A stretch of 31,246 nucleotides of DNA from JBNAVY01 sp049700195 (GTDB lineage Bacteria; Bacillota; Thermoanaerobacteria; Thermoanaerobacterales; Thermoanaerobacteraceae), in the NCBI GenBank assembly GCA_049700195.1, contig JBNAVY010000024.1, positions 1 to 31,246 of the forward strand, read 5' to 3'. A program made the position numbers and the translations under genes. Shown here piece after piece: positions 7,881 to 16,537 of this stretch (the stretch's first letter is position 1; each line of letters begins with the position of its first letter). The notes beneath the pieces are model-generated. The model was not told the DNA's origin. It was given only the letters and a program-made list of their open reading frames with translations, and searched no databases.

Positions 7881-8648
7881 TTGGGTAAAATTATTGCTAT
7901 TACAAATCAAAAAGGTGGAGTAGGAAAAACTACAACGACTATTAATTTAGGATATGCACTTTCAAAAGCAGGGAAAAACGTTCTATGTGTTGATATTGAT
8001 CCCCAAAGTAATATGACAAGTGGATTTGGAGTAGATAATACTGACCTGCAGCATACAACATATTCAATTTTAATAGAAGACGATGATATAAGAAATTCAT
8101 TGATTAAACCTGAAGGATTAGAATTACATATAGTCCCGGCAAGCATACAATTAGCAGGTGCTGAAATAGAATTAGTACCTATGCTGTCAAGAGAGTACAG
8201 GCTAAAAAAAGCCTTAGAAAAAATAAAATTAGACTACGATTATATTTTAATAGATTGTCCACCTTCATTAGGTTTACTTACTATTAATGCGTTGACAGCT
8301 GCTGATTCAGTAATTGTACCAATACAATGTGAATATTATGCTCTTGAAGGGTTAACACAACTTATGAATACGATAAATCTTATTAAAAAAAGCATCAATC
8401 CAGATATAGAAATAGAAGGTGTTGTTCTTACAATGTTTAATGCAAGAACAAATTTATCGATACAAGTAGTAGATGAAGTAAAAAAGCATTTTAAAAATAA
8501 AGTTTATAGGACAATAATACCGAGAAATATAAGACTTGGTGAAGCACCAAGCTTTGGCAAACCTATATCTCTTTATGATCCTAATTCAAAAGGAGCAGAA
8601 GCCTATGAAGAATTAGCATATGAAGTAATAGAAAGGGCAAATATTTAA
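7881..8648 (+). CDS. parA: Chromosome partitioning ATPase ParA (Soj)
   Basis: A 255-residue ParA/MinD-type ATPase. The deviant Walker A motif KGGVGKTTTT lies at residues 10-19, DIDPQSNMTSGFG follows at about 39-51, and the Walker B region is LIDCPPSLGLLT. ParA binds DNA as an ATP dimer and is released by ParB, and in this group it also influences DnaA and sporulation. Translation probably begins at TTG behind GGGGTGAT. Only 14 bp separate its stop codon from the chosen parB start, so the two genes are co-transcribed. Confidence 0.96.
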   Translation: MGKIIAITNQKGGVGKTTTTINLGYALSKAGKNVLCVDIDPQSNMTSGFGVDNTDLQHTTYSILIEDDDIRNSLIKPEGLELHIVPASIQLAGAEIELVPMLSREYRLKKALEKIKLDYDYILIDCPPSLGLLTINALTAADSVIVPIQCEYYALEGLTQLMNTINLIKKSINPDIEIEGVVLTMFNARTNLSIQVVDEVKKHFKNKVYRTIIPRNIRLGEAPSFGKPISLYDPNSKGAEAYEELAYEVIERANI

Positions 8649-8662
8649 AGGTGGTGTTTTTT

Positions 8663-9520
8663 GTGAGTGTAAAAAAAGGTTTAGGAAGAGGACTTCAGGC
8701 ATTAATTCCTGAATATGATAATGAAACTGATAAAAACATTGAAAATCTAAGTATTTTAGACATAGAACCTAATCCCTATCAGCCAAGGAAACATTTTAAT
8801 GATGAATCCTTAAAAGAACTTTCAGAATCAATTAAAGAACATGGAATAATTCAGCCTATAATTGTAAGGAAATTAAAAAATTCTTTTGAAATTGTTGCAG
8901 GAGAAAGAAGATGGAGGGCATCGAAAATGGCTGGTTTAAAAGAAATACCAGCTATAATTAAAGAATTTGATGACCAACAAGTAATGGAAATAGCTCTTAT
9001 AGAAAATTTACAAAGAGAAGATATTAATCCTATTGACGAAGCAAAAGCGTATAAAGCTTTGATTGAGAAATTTAATTTAACACAAGAAGAAATATCAAAA
9101 AGAGTAGGTAAAAGCCGCTCTGCAATTGCAAATAGTATACGACTATTAAATTTAGACGAAAGAGTTCAAAACATGGTTTTAAAAGGTGAAATAACAAATG
9201 GGCATGCAAAAGTAATTTTATCGCTTCAAGACAAAGACAAACAATATGAAGTAGCTAATAAAATACAAGAAAAAAATTTGAATGTAAGGGAAACAGAGAA
9301 ATTGATAAAAACAATGTTTGAAGAAAAGAAAATTATAAATAAAAATACCAAGGAAAAAGATTTATATGCAAAAGATTTAGAAGATGATTTATGCAGTTAT
9401 TTTGGCACTAAGGTTAAAATCGTTAAAAATTCAGATAATAAAGGGAAAATACAAATAGAATATTATAATAATGAAGATCTTATTAGGATTATAGATTTAA
9501 TATATAAAAAGAATAATTAA
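8663..9520 (+). CDS. parB: Chromosome partitioning protein ParB (Spo0J)
   Basis: A 285-residue ParB. The N-terminus carries the ParA-activating peptide KKGLGRGLQALI, then PNPYQPRKHF, the CTP-binding GERRWRA box and ENLQREDINP, followed by the DNA-binding helix-turn-helix around NLTQEEISKRVGKSRSAIANSIRLL. Several in-frame GTG codons are present (8651, 8654, 8663). The one at 8663 lies about six bases after AAAGGTGGTG and gives the usual start, so it was preferred. ParB is the expected ligand for the parS sites at 5718 and 7795. Confidence 0.95.
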   Translation: MSVKKGLGRGLQALIPEYDNETDKNIENLSILDIEPNPYQPRKHFNDESLKELSESIKEHGIIQPIIVRKLKNSFEIVAGERRWRASKMAGLKEIPAIIKEFDDQQVMEIALIENLQREDINPIDEAKAYKALIEKFNLTQEEISKRVGKSRSAIANSIRLLNLDERVQNMVLKGEITNGHAKVILSLQDKDKQYEVANKIQEKNLNVRETEKLIKTMFEEKKIINKNTKEKDLYAKDLEDDLCSYFGTKVKIVKNSDNKGKIQIEYYNNEDLIRIIDLIYKKNN

Positions 9521-9552
9521 TAAAAACAATACCTCTAGAGGTATTGTTTTTA
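9521..9552. terminator. Bidirectional terminator after parB
   Basis: A perfect 32-bp palindrome with arms TAAAAACAATACCTCT and its complement, centred on CTAG. The A-run on the left and T-run on the right would allow termination in both directions. Confidence 0.85.
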
Positions 9553-9579
9553 TTAAAATGCTTTTATTTAACTATTTTA

Positions 9580-9608
9580 TTGCACATTACAAAAAATAAG
9601 GATAAAAT
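9580..9608 (+). promoter_or_regulatory. Promoter before the DUF4446 gene
   Basis: TTGCAC (9580-9585) and TAAAAT (9603-9608) are spaced by 17 nt. This fits a vegetative promoter with a leader of about 110 nt before the gene at 9725. Confidence 0.5.
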
Positions 9609-9724
9609 ATAAGTACAAGATAAAAACAAAAGTATATCAGTAAATTTATTAAATAGGGGATGGTTTTAAAATTAGTTATATAAAATTTTGATAACAAATT
9701 TAATAAAATCTTGGAGGAGAAAAA

Positions 9725-10228
9725 ATGCAGAATATAATACCAATATTAGAAAAAAACATTGCTTATATTATATTATTTCTTTTTGCTTTATCTATTATTG
9801 AAATTATTTATATTTTAATTCTTAACACTAAATTTATTAAAATAAACAGCAAATATAAAAAAGTAATAAAAAGTTTAAATAAAGGTGATATTTTTGACGC
9901 TGTATCAGAAATTTCTAAAGAAAATGAAGACATAAAAGAAGATTTAAAAAAAATGCAATTAAACTACAATATGCTTGAAAAAGAAGTAAAGACATCAATA
10001 AAAAAAGTGGGAATAGTAAGATATAATGCTTTTTCTGATGTTGGTTCTGATTTGAGTTTTTCAATAGCACTATTAGATAGTAATGATAATGGAATTATTA
10101 TTTCAGGAATTTATGGTAGAAATGATACAGCAACATTTGCAAAACCAATTGAAAAAAGTCAGTCTAAATATCCTCTTTCTGCTGAAGAAATACAGGCAAT
10201 AGAAAGGGCAAAGAAAAAAGCTTTATAA
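9725..10228 (+). CDS. DUF4446 family membrane-anchored protein
   Basis: A 167-residue protein. One N-terminal membrane segment (about 14-34) is followed by a predicted coiled coil (about 55-95), then the conserved DUF4446 region with GIVRYNAFSDVGSDLSFSIA and SGIYGRNDT, ending SAEEIQAIERAKKK. The function is unknown. In clostridia the family is commonly found just after parB, as here. GGAGGAG precedes the ATG. The cytoplasmic coiled coil and the location suggest an envelope or nucleoid-linked role, but that is only a guess. Confidence 0.85.
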   Translation: MQNIIPILEKNIAYIILFLFALSIIEIIYILILNTKFIKINSKYKKVIKSLNKGDIFDAVSEISKENEDIKEDLKKMQLNYNMLEKEVKTSIKKVGIVRYNAFSDVGSDLSFSIALLDSNDNGIIISGIYGRNDTATFAKPIEKSQSKYPLSAEEIQAIERAKKKAL

Positions 10229-10245
10229 AAAGGGGGGTATTATGT

Positions 10246-11118
10246 TTGATTGCATTTATTATTAATCCGATAGCAGGTGGTGGAAGAGCATATAGAAATA
10301 TTTCTAAAATAGAAAATTTGATGAATGATAAGGCTGTAAAATATAAGATATTTATTACAACATACGCTGGTGAAGCAGAGGAGATAGCAAAAAAAGCAGC
10401 AAAGGACGGGTATAAAATTATTGCTGCAGTAGGCGGTGATGGTACTGTTCATGAGGTTATAAACGGCATAAGAGGTACAAAAGCTGCACTTGGAGTTATT
10501 CCTTTAGGGACAGGGAATGATTTTGCAAGATATTTTAAAATACCAAAAAATATTGAAAAAGCAATAGATATATTATTAACAGGGAATATAAGAGTAATTG
10601 ATGGTGCAATTATTAACGATATTATAATATTTGATAATATAACGAATATAGGGCTTGATGCAGAAGTTGCTTCAGAAGTAGTCAGATTTAAAAAATTTTT
10701 AACTGGCATTTTAGCTTATGTAGTTACACTATTTAATGTTATTTTAAAGTACAAGCCCTATAATGTAGACATTAAATTAGATGATTTAGAAATAAATAGG
10801 GATATAATGACAGTTGCAGCAGGGGTTTTAAGTTATTATGGAGGAGGTTTTAAAATAATTCCCCATGCAGATCCAAGTGATGGATATTTAGATATTGTAA
10901 TTGTAAACAAAATAAATAAATTTAAATTAATATTTTTAGTTCCACTATTAATTATGGGAAGACATACAAAATTAAAATTCGTTGAAGTATATAGGGCGAA
11001 AGATGTCGAAATAAGGACAAAAGATGAACTCACGATTTGTATAGATGGTGAGATTATAAAAGACAGTATGATAAAACTTAAAGCTGAAAAGGATGCAATA
11101 AATTTATGTACTATTTAA
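10246..11118 (+). CDS. Diacylglycerol/lipid kinase of the YegS/DgkB family
   Basis: A 290-residue protein with the catalytic signature GGDGTVHEVINGI (about 65-77) and the nucleotide-binding PLGTGNDFAR, both diagnostic of the DAGK catalytic domain. These kinases phosphorylate diacylglycerol or related lipids at the membrane; DgkB is the Gram-positive housekeeping form. Translation seems to begin at TTG (10246) after AGGGGGG; a nearby ATG at 10242 is in a frame that closes at once. A terminator-like hairpin follows. Confidence 0.9.
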   Translation: MIAFIINPIAGGGRAYRNISKIENLMNDKAVKYKIFITTYAGEAEEIAKKAAKDGYKIIAAVGGDGTVHEVINGIRGTKAALGVIPLGTGNDFARYFKIPKNIEKAIDILLTGNIRVIDGAIINDIIIFDNITNIGLDAEVASEVVRFKKFLTGILAYVVTLFNVILKYKPYNVDIKLDDLEINRDIMTVAAGVLSYYGGGFKIIPHADPSDGYLDIVIVNKINKFKLIFLVPLLIMGRHTKLKFVEVYRAKDVEIRTKDELTICIDGEIIKDSMIKLKAEKDAINLCTI

Positions 11119-11138
11119 ATGAATAAGTATATTGTTTT

Positions 11139-11187
11139 AAACTCTCAGGAATAATAAATTATATAAATCTGAGAGTTTATTTTTATT
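11139..11187 (+). terminator. Terminator or attenuator before cphB
   Basis: AAACTCTCA (11139-11147) pairs perfectly with TGAGAGTTT (11170-11178) across a 22-nt loop, and ATTTTTATTT follows. The cphB Shine-Dalgarno lies immediately after the T-tract at 11191-11195, so the structure ends the lipid kinase transcript and may also control entry into cphBA. Confidence 0.65.
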
Positions 11188-11202
11188 TATGGAGGCGAAT
11201 AG

Positions 11203-12021
11203 ATGGAACAAGCTGCCAGAGGAAAACTCATGATAATCGGTGGAGGGGAAGACAAAAAAGATGAGTGCGAGATTTTAAAAGAAGTAGTTGAAATTTCTGG
11301 AGGAGAAAATAGTAAAATTATAATAATAACAACAGCTACAGAAAAACCAGAAGAAGTTGGACAAACATATAGTGATATTTTTAAAAAAATAGGAGCAAAA
11401 GAAGTTGATGTATTAGATATAAGCAAAAGGGAAGATGCAAATACAAAAGCTACAAATGATAAGTTGAAGAATGCAACATGTGTATTTTTTACTGGAGGAG
11501 ATCAGTTAAGAATAACAAGCATATTAGGTGGAAGCGGTATTGATGATATGTTAAAAAGGATGAACAGAGAAGGATTAGTAATTGCAGGTACAAGTGCCGG
11601 TGCTTCAGTTATGTCAAAGACAATGATTATTGAAGGTGAAAGTGAAGATGCACCAAGGAAATGTACAATAAATATGGCACCAGGACTTGGATTACTTAAG
11701 GATGTGATTATTGACCAGCATTTTGCACAAAGAGGAAGAATAGGAAGGTTATTAGCTGCTGTTGCCGAAAATCCAAATAACTTAGGTGTTGGAATAGATG
11801 AAGATACAGCAATAATAGTTGAAGGTAAATATTTTAAAGTAATAGGTTCAAATGCTGTAACTGTGGTTGATGGTCATAACTTAACACATACGAATGTATC
11901 TGAGCTAAGCCCAAACGAAATACTAGCTCTTACTAATATTATAGTTCATATACTACCATCTGAATATGGTTTTAATATAGAAACTAGAAAACCTTTATTG
12001 AAAGTCAAGGAGGATAAATAA
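11203..12021 (+). CDS. cphB: Cyanophycinase
   Basis: A 272-residue peptidase S51 family enzyme. Cyanophycinase is an exopeptidase-like serine hydrolase that breaks cyanophycin into beta-Asp-Arg dipeptides. The nucleophile motif GTSAGAS (about residues 129-135) and the preceding FTGGDQLRI are clear. GGAGG lies just upstream of the ATG. The stop overlaps the cphA start by one base (TAATG), so the two genes are translationally coupled. Degradation and synthesis enzymes in one operon indicate a dynamic nitrogen store. Confidence 0.94.
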   Translation: MEQAARGKLMIIGGGEDKKDECEILKEVVEISGGENSKIIIITTATEKPEEVGQTYSDIFKKIGAKEVDVLDISKREDANTKATNDKLKNATCVFFTGGDQLRITSILGGSGIDDMLKRMNREGLVIAGTSAGASVMSKTMIIEGESEDAPRKCTINMAPGLGLLKDVIIDQHFAQRGRIGRLLAAVAENPNNLGVGIDEDTAIIVEGKYFKVIGSNAVTVVDGHNLTHTNVSELSPNEILALTNIIVHILPSEYGFNIETRKPLLKVKEDK

Positions 12022-14657
12022 TGATTATAAATGAAATAAAGGTATACCGTGGCAGAAATATTTATAGCCACAGACCAGTTATAAAAATGTTATTAGATAT
12101 CGAAGGTCTGGATGTACCTACAAATGAAATAAAAGGTTTTAATGAAAAAATAATAAATATATTGCCAGGTCTTAAAAAGCATGGTTGTTCATTAGGATAT
12201 GAAGGAGGGTTTTTAAAAAGACTTAAAGAAGGAACTTATTTACCGCATGTAACAGAACATATTATTTTAGAAATACAAAATATTTTAGGTTATGATGTTA
12301 AATTCGGAAAAGCAAGGCATTTTGAAGGTGATTTATATAATGTGATATTTGAATATAGTTTAGAAGAATGTGGGAAAAGGGCTGCTAAAATGGCAGTTGA
12401 AATGGTAAATAAAATTATAAAGAAAGTAGATTACAATTTAGATAAGGAATTAGAAAATATACAAAAGATTTTAGCTGAAATTGAATTAGGTCCAAGTACA
12501 ATGGCAATAAAAAGTGCTGCTATTAAAAAAGGGATACCTGTAGAAAGAGTTGGGAAAGGAAGTATTTTGAGACTTGGGTATGGTAAATACCAAAAAATGA
12601 TTGAAGGTACAATATCACAAAATACAAGTTGTCTGGCAGTTGATATTGCTTCAGATAAAATTCTTACAAAACAGATTCTAAAAGAACATGGATTGCCTGT
12701 TCCTGAAGGAGATGCGGCTTATACAGAAGAAGAAGCTGTTGCAATAGCAGAAGAAATAGGTTATCCAGTAGCAATAAAACCATATAATGGGAACCAAGGA
12801 AAGGGAGTTTTTTTAAATATTACAAATAAAAATGAGGTTATTCTTGCATATAGAAATGCAAAAAACTACAGTGATATTGTTTTAATAGAAAAGCATATTA
12901 AAGGTAAGCATTATAGGATATTAGTTGTCGGTGATAAAGTTATAGCTGTAGCTGAAAGAATTCCTGCATATGTAATAGGAGATGGTGTCCATTCAATAAA
13001 AGAATTAATAGAAATAGAAAATAAAAATCCTTTAAGAGGTTATGACCATGAAAAACCTTTAACACAGATAAAAATAGATTCTATTACAAACATGTTTTTA
13101 AAAAAACAAAATTTAGATTTAGATAGTATTCTACAAAAAGGCGAAAAAGTATTTTTAAGAGAAAGTGCAAATTTAAGTACAGGGGGCATTTCTATAGATA
13201 AAACAGAAAACATACATCCATTTAATATAGAAGTTGCTGTAAGAGCTGCTAAAGCAATTGGGCTTGATATAGCAGGAATAGATGTAACAATGGATAATAT
13301 TAAAAAACCCTTATCAGAAACAAATGGTGCAATTATAGAAATAAATGCAGCACCAGGTATAAGAATGCATCATTATCCAGCAAAAGGCAAGCCAAGAAAT
13401 GCTGCAGAAAAAATAGTAGACATGCTTTTTCCTAAAGGAAGCAAATCGACAATACCCATAATTTCTATTACAGGAACAAACGGAAAGACAACAGTTACAA
13501 GAATGACATCACATATACTAAAAACCTATGGATATATTGTTGGTATGACATGTACGGATGGTATTTTTGTAGATGATGTATGTATTTATAAAGGAGATAA
13601 TACAGGTCCTAGAAGTGCAAAGACTTGTCTTGCAGATAAAAATATTGAAGCTGCAGTTTTAGAAACTGCAAGAGGAGGAATAATAAGAGAAGGATTAGGT
13701 TATGACCTTGCAGATGTTGGCGTTATTACTAATATTTCAGAAGATCATCTTGGTATAGATGGTATAGAAACTTTAGAAGATTTAGCTTTTGTAAAAGCTT
13801 TAGTCATAGAAGCAGTGAAAGATGATGGTTACAGTATTTTAAATGCTGATGATCCAATAGCAACATTTTTATCTAAAAGAGCAAAAGGTAAAATAATTTA
13901 CTTTTCAATGTATGAAAATAATATTACAATAAAAAAACATATTGAAAATGGGGGTACAGCAGTTTTTGTAAAAGAAGGTATAATAGTTATAGCAAATGAA
14001 CAAATTACTCCTGTTGTAAAAATAGAAGAAATACCTGCTGCTTTTTCTGGCAAAGTTCTTTATAATATTGAAAATGCTCTTGCCTCAATTGCAGCAGCAT
14101 ATAGTATAAAAATTCCAGTTAATATTATTGCAAAAGGTATAAAAACATTTTATTGTGATGAAAACTTTAACCCGGGTAGATTTAACATATTTAACATTGG
14201 TAATTTTAGAGTATTAGTGGATTATGGCCACAATATCGATGGTATAAAAAAAGTTATACAGTCAGCTAAAAAACTCGATGCTAGCAGATTAGTAGGAATT
14301 ATAGGTGTACCAGGTGACAGAACAAATTCCAGCACATTAAAAATAGGTGAAATCTGTGGAGAAGAATTAGATAAAATATATATAAAAGAGGATTTAGACA
14401 AAAGGGGAAGAAAAAAAGGAGAAGTTGCAAAATTATTAGTACAAGGTGCGATAAAAGGCGGAATCAGTAAAGAAAAAATAAAAATTATTTTAAAAGAAAC
14501 AGATGCATTAAATGAGGCAATGAATAATGCTGAAGCAGGCGATTTAATTTTGGTATTTTATGAAAAATATGAACCTATTATTAAGGTAATAGAAGAATTT
14601 ACGAAAAATAAAAATACAAAAATTAATGAAAAAAATTTAGAAAGGGCTTTTTCTTAA
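12021..14657 (+). CDS. cphA: Cyanophycin synthetase
   Basis: An 878-residue enzyme that makes the Asp-Arg storage polymer cyanophycin from ATP, aspartate and arginine. The N-terminal CphA domain (about 1-150) is followed by an ATP-grasp domain (about 210-470, with PVAIKPYNGNQGKGV), which adds aspartate, and a Mur-ligase-like domain with the P-loop SITGTNGKTTVTR (about 485-497), which adds arginine. Length and order are those of full CphA. A terminator spans its stop codon, which overlaps the stop codon of the convergent yyaC copy. The last 104 codons are duplicated exactly at 18700-19014. Confidence 0.95.
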   Translation: MIINEIKVYRGRNIYSHRPVIKMLLDIEGLDVPTNEIKGFNEKIINILPGLKKHGCSLGYEGGFLKRLKEGTYLPHVTEHIILEIQNILGYDVKFGKARHFEGDLYNVIFEYSLEECGKRAAKMAVEMVNKIIKKVDYNLDKELENIQKILAEIELGPSTMAIKSAAIKKGIPVERVGKGSILRLGYGKYQKMIEGTISQNTSCLAVDIASDKILTKQILKEHGLPVPEGDAAYTEEEAVAIAEEIGYPVAIKPYNGNQGKGVFLNITNKNEVILAYRNAKNYSDIVLIEKHIKGKHYRILVVGDKVIAVAERIPAYVIGDGVHSIKELIEIENKNPLRGYDHEKPLTQIKIDSITNMFLKKQNLDLDSILQKGEKVFLRESANLSTGGISIDKTENIHPFNIEVAVRAAKAIGLDIAGIDVTMDNIKKPLSETNGAIIEINAAPGIRMHHYPAKGKPRNAAEKIVDMLFPKGSKSTIPIISITGTNGKTTVTRMTSHILKTYGYIVGMTCTDGIFVDDVCIYKGDNTGPRSAKTCLADKNIEAAVLETARGGIIREGLGYDLADVGVITNISEDHLGIDGIETLEDLAFVKALVIEAVKDDGYSILNADDPIATFLSKRAKGKIIYFSMYENNITIKKHIENGGTAVFVKEGIIVIANEQITPVVKIEEIPAAFSGKVLYNIENALASIAAAYSIKIPVNIIAKGIKTFYCDENFNPGRFNIFNIGNFRVLVDYGHNIDGIKKVIQSAKKLDASRLVGIIGVPGDRTNSSTLKIGEICGEELDKIYIKEDLDKRGRKKGEVAKLLVQGAIKGGISKEKIKIILKETDALNEAMNNAEAGDLILVFYEKYEPIIKVIEEFTKNKNTKINEKNLERAFS

Positions 14658-14676
14658 GCTCTTTCTAAATTTTTTA
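14634..14676. terminator. Terminator overlapping the cphA and yyaC-fragment stops
   Basis: AATTTAGAAAGGGC (14634-14647) pairs with GCTCTTTCTAAATT (14658-14671), with one G-U, across a 10-nt loop that contains both stop codons. T and A runs flank the stem, so it can serve both convergent transcripts. A second copy lies at 18991-19033. Confidence 0.8.
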
Positions 14677-14776
14677 TATATATATCATTTATAGTTCTAA
14701 AAATGCCAAAAGATATTACATCAGCCATTTTCATAACAAGATTAAGCCTTGTGTTTTGAAGAACTATATATTCCAT
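14654..14776 (-). pseudogene. Truncated yyaC copy: 40-residue C-terminal reading frame
   Basis: On the minus strand this frame begins ATGGAATAT at 14776 and encodes the last 40 residues of YyaC (MEYIVLQNTRLNL...NLERA). Its ATG equals the internal Met146 codon of the intact gene at 19011-19568, so codons 1-145 are missing. It still has its own Shine-Dalgarno (AAAGGAG, six bases from the ATG), which resembles the leader of the intact gene, and a matching promoter-like pair upstream (14816-14845). It probably arose by deletion between the TTTTATGGAAT-like sequence at the start codon and the same sequence at codon 146. It could be expressed in the forespore, but whether the peptide does anything is unknown. 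Confidence 0.75.
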
Positions 14777-14815
14777 AAATTTCTCCTTTCTCAATATGTT
14801 AATACCAGATAATTA

Positions 14816-14845
14816 TATTTTTCTCAAAGCAATTGTAATTAATAC
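14816..14845 (-). promoter_or_regulatory. SigF/SigG-like promoter before the yyaC fragment
   Basis: On the minus strand, GTATT (14845-14841), a 15-nt spacer and GAGAAAAATA (14825-14816) match the boxes upstream of the intact yyaC exactly, although the spacers differ. They agree with the forespore SigF/SigG pattern at most positions. The -10 lies 39 nt from the ATG. Confidence 0.5.
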
Positions 14846-15353
14846 AGGTAATTTACATATCGAAAAAATATCAAAACTTGCAATAAAATTTTCCATAAAA
14901 AAGCTAAACTTAATAAAGAATTTACCAAAATAATTAATATAAAACCAAAAGAATGCATAGAGAAATCAAAAATAAAACATTAATTTTGCCAGATAATGAA
15001 TGCACTATTGGTGCAAATGAAGAAGGATGCTTAATACTCGACTTTTCAAGAAAATTTGAAGATTAAGAACTGTCAAAAATTCCTTTCTTAACCGTTAAAG
15101 CATATTCAAAACAGGACAAATACTTAATTCATCTTCTCTTAATAATAAGATGAATAACTAAAAATGCTTTGGCTTAAATACAGTAAAATACTAAAGTAGA
15201 GTTATTTTGTTAACAATAGAAAAATAAAGATATAATGAGAATATTTGAGTAAACCAAAAAAAAAAAAAGAAAAATAAGCTCTATCAGCTAAATACGGGGT
15301 TATTTGGTGTTTTTGTAAATTTGGTTATTATGGTAAAATATACTTGTAAGAAA

Positions 15354-15396
15354 ATTAAAAAGTTGCATAATTGCATAAGTAACTTTTAATTTTTTT
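15354..15396 (+). terminator. Terminator-like hairpin in the accessory region
   Basis: ATTAAAAAGTT (15354-15364) pairs with AACTTTTAAT (15381-15390) with one bulged A across a 16-nt loop, then a T run follows to 15396. No gene upstream obviously needs it. Confidence 0.5.
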
Positions 15397-15534
15397 AAGA
15401 TTTAAAAATATCATTTGATCTAAACTTAATATCAATTCAACATGTGATCACTTAATATTTTAAAAAATATAAATTACCATGGTATTATATAAAGTATAGT
15501 TATATATAAACAATATATTTATTAAAATTAATAT

Positions 15535-15584
15535 TATGGAATCCAATTTATATTAAAATGTTTTCTAATAAATTGGATTCCATA
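15535..15584. repeat. Perfect 17-bp inverted repeat with a 16-nt loop
   Basis: TATGGAATCCAATTTAT (15535-15551) and its exact complement (15568-15584) form a long stem. No T-tract follows, so it is not a standard terminator. It lies 240 bp upstream of the ABC genes and may be a relic of a mobile element end or a protein-binding or RNA structure. Confidence 0.7.
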
Positions 15585-15825
15585 CTTATTGCATTCATAT
15601 AAAACTTATATGATTAATTGTTTTTTTATTTATAAAAATATTGTATAATATGGTTATAATACAACTATTTATACATTAAAAGCTAAGCTTAGAGAAGATT
15701 TCAATGTAGTCTTTGAAGTAGTCTATAAAAATAATTTCCAGTGAGTTTAGGGTCAATTTTAAGTATTTTAAATGGGAATTATTATTAAAACTCTTACAAA
15801 TATTATTATATGAGGAGAACGTGAT

Positions 15826-16533
15826 ATGGAGATTTTAGAAATAGCAAATATTTCAAAGAAATTATCCAAAAGAACTATACTGGATAATATTTCATTTTCC
15901 GTTAGTAGAGGCGATATATATGGATTAATCGGTCCTAACGGAGCCGGTAAAACTACCACATTAAAAATAATAACCGGCTTAATGAAACCCGATCAAGGGC
16001 GTATAATTATTAATGGATTTGATCTATCCAAAAACCATGATGAAGCAATATCAAATATTGGCGCAATTATTGAAAATCCATCGTTGTATGAATATTTATC
16101 AGGTATTGATAATTTGAAGATTGTTGCGAAAATGAGATCGATAAATTATAAGGAACTTGATAAAATCATTGATATTATCGGTTTAAAAGATAGGATTAAT
16201 GATAAAGTTAAAAAGTATTCTTTAGGAATGAAACAAAGACTTGCTATTGGTTGTGCGATTGTCAGCAGTCCTAAAGTTTTAATACTTGATGAACCGACGA
16301 ATGGATTAGATCCAACAGGTATAATTGAATTAAGAGAATTTTTAAAAATATTATCAACAAAAGATACAACAATACTAATATCATCTCATCAGTTATCGGA
16401 GATTGAACAAATTTGTAATAAAGTTGCATTTATTAATAATGGTAAAATTTTAATGGAAGATAGTGTAGAAAATATTTTGAAAAATAAAATTAATCTCGAA
16501 GAAAAGTATATAGAATTAATAACAAAGGGATGA
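15826..16533 (+). CDS. ABC transporter ATPase, bacitracin/lantibiotic-resistance type (BcrA/LanF-like)
   Basis: A 235-residue ATPase with Walker A GPNGAGKTT (from residue 36), signature YSLGMKQRLAIG (131-142), Walker B VLILDEP (151-157) and an H-loop in SSHQLSE. Where most ABC proteins have the Q-loop glutamine this one has glutamate: IGAIIENPSLYEY, E83. That E-loop is known from lantibiotic-immunity LanF proteins and BcrA. GAGGAGA precedes the ATG. The permease gene follows four bases later, so the pair forms an exporter, likely protecting the cell from a membrane-acting peptide. The specific substrate is not known. It lies inside the repeat-bracketed insert. Confidence 0.85.
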   Translation: MEILEIANISKKLSKRTILDNISFSVSRGDIYGLIGPNGAGKTTTLKIITGLMKPDQGRIIINGFDLSKNHDEAISNIGAIIENPSLYEYLSGIDNLKIVAKMRSINYKELDKIIDIIGLKDRINDKVKKYSLGMKQRLAIGCAIVSSPKVLILDEPTNGLDPTGIIELREFLKILSTKDTTILISSHQLSEIEQICNKVAFINNGKILMEDSVENILKNKINLEEKYIELITKG

Positions 16534-16537
16534 TAAT

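Larger units (their letters stand above)
14342..14779. repeat. 438-bp direct repeat, left copy
   Basis: This block is identical, base for base as read, to 18699-19136; the offset is a constant 4357 bp. It contains the last 104 codons of cphA, the convergent terminator, and the last 40 codons of yyaC on the minus strand. The edges are sharp: the flanking bases differ on both sides. The pair brackets about 3.9 kb of accessory DNA. Confidence 0.95.
14780..15825. other. About 1 kb without a convincing gene; decayed DNA
   Basis: Apart from the yyaC-like leader (14780-14845), no gene is supported. A 37-codon frame at 14953-15066 ends CLILDFSRKFED, which faintly recalls the GerMN domain of germination proteins, but it has no ribosome binding site. 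There is a run of 13 A at 15259-15271 and two hairpins (15354-15396 and 15535-15584). The last 200 bp form the leader of the ABC genes. Confidence 0.5.

Noticed and set aside
15313..15396. A small RNA gene (TTGTAA-N15-TAAAAT followed by a hairpin and T run)
   Set aside because: The hairpin would begin within about ten bases of the transcription start, the spacer is short, and nothing else supports an RNA.
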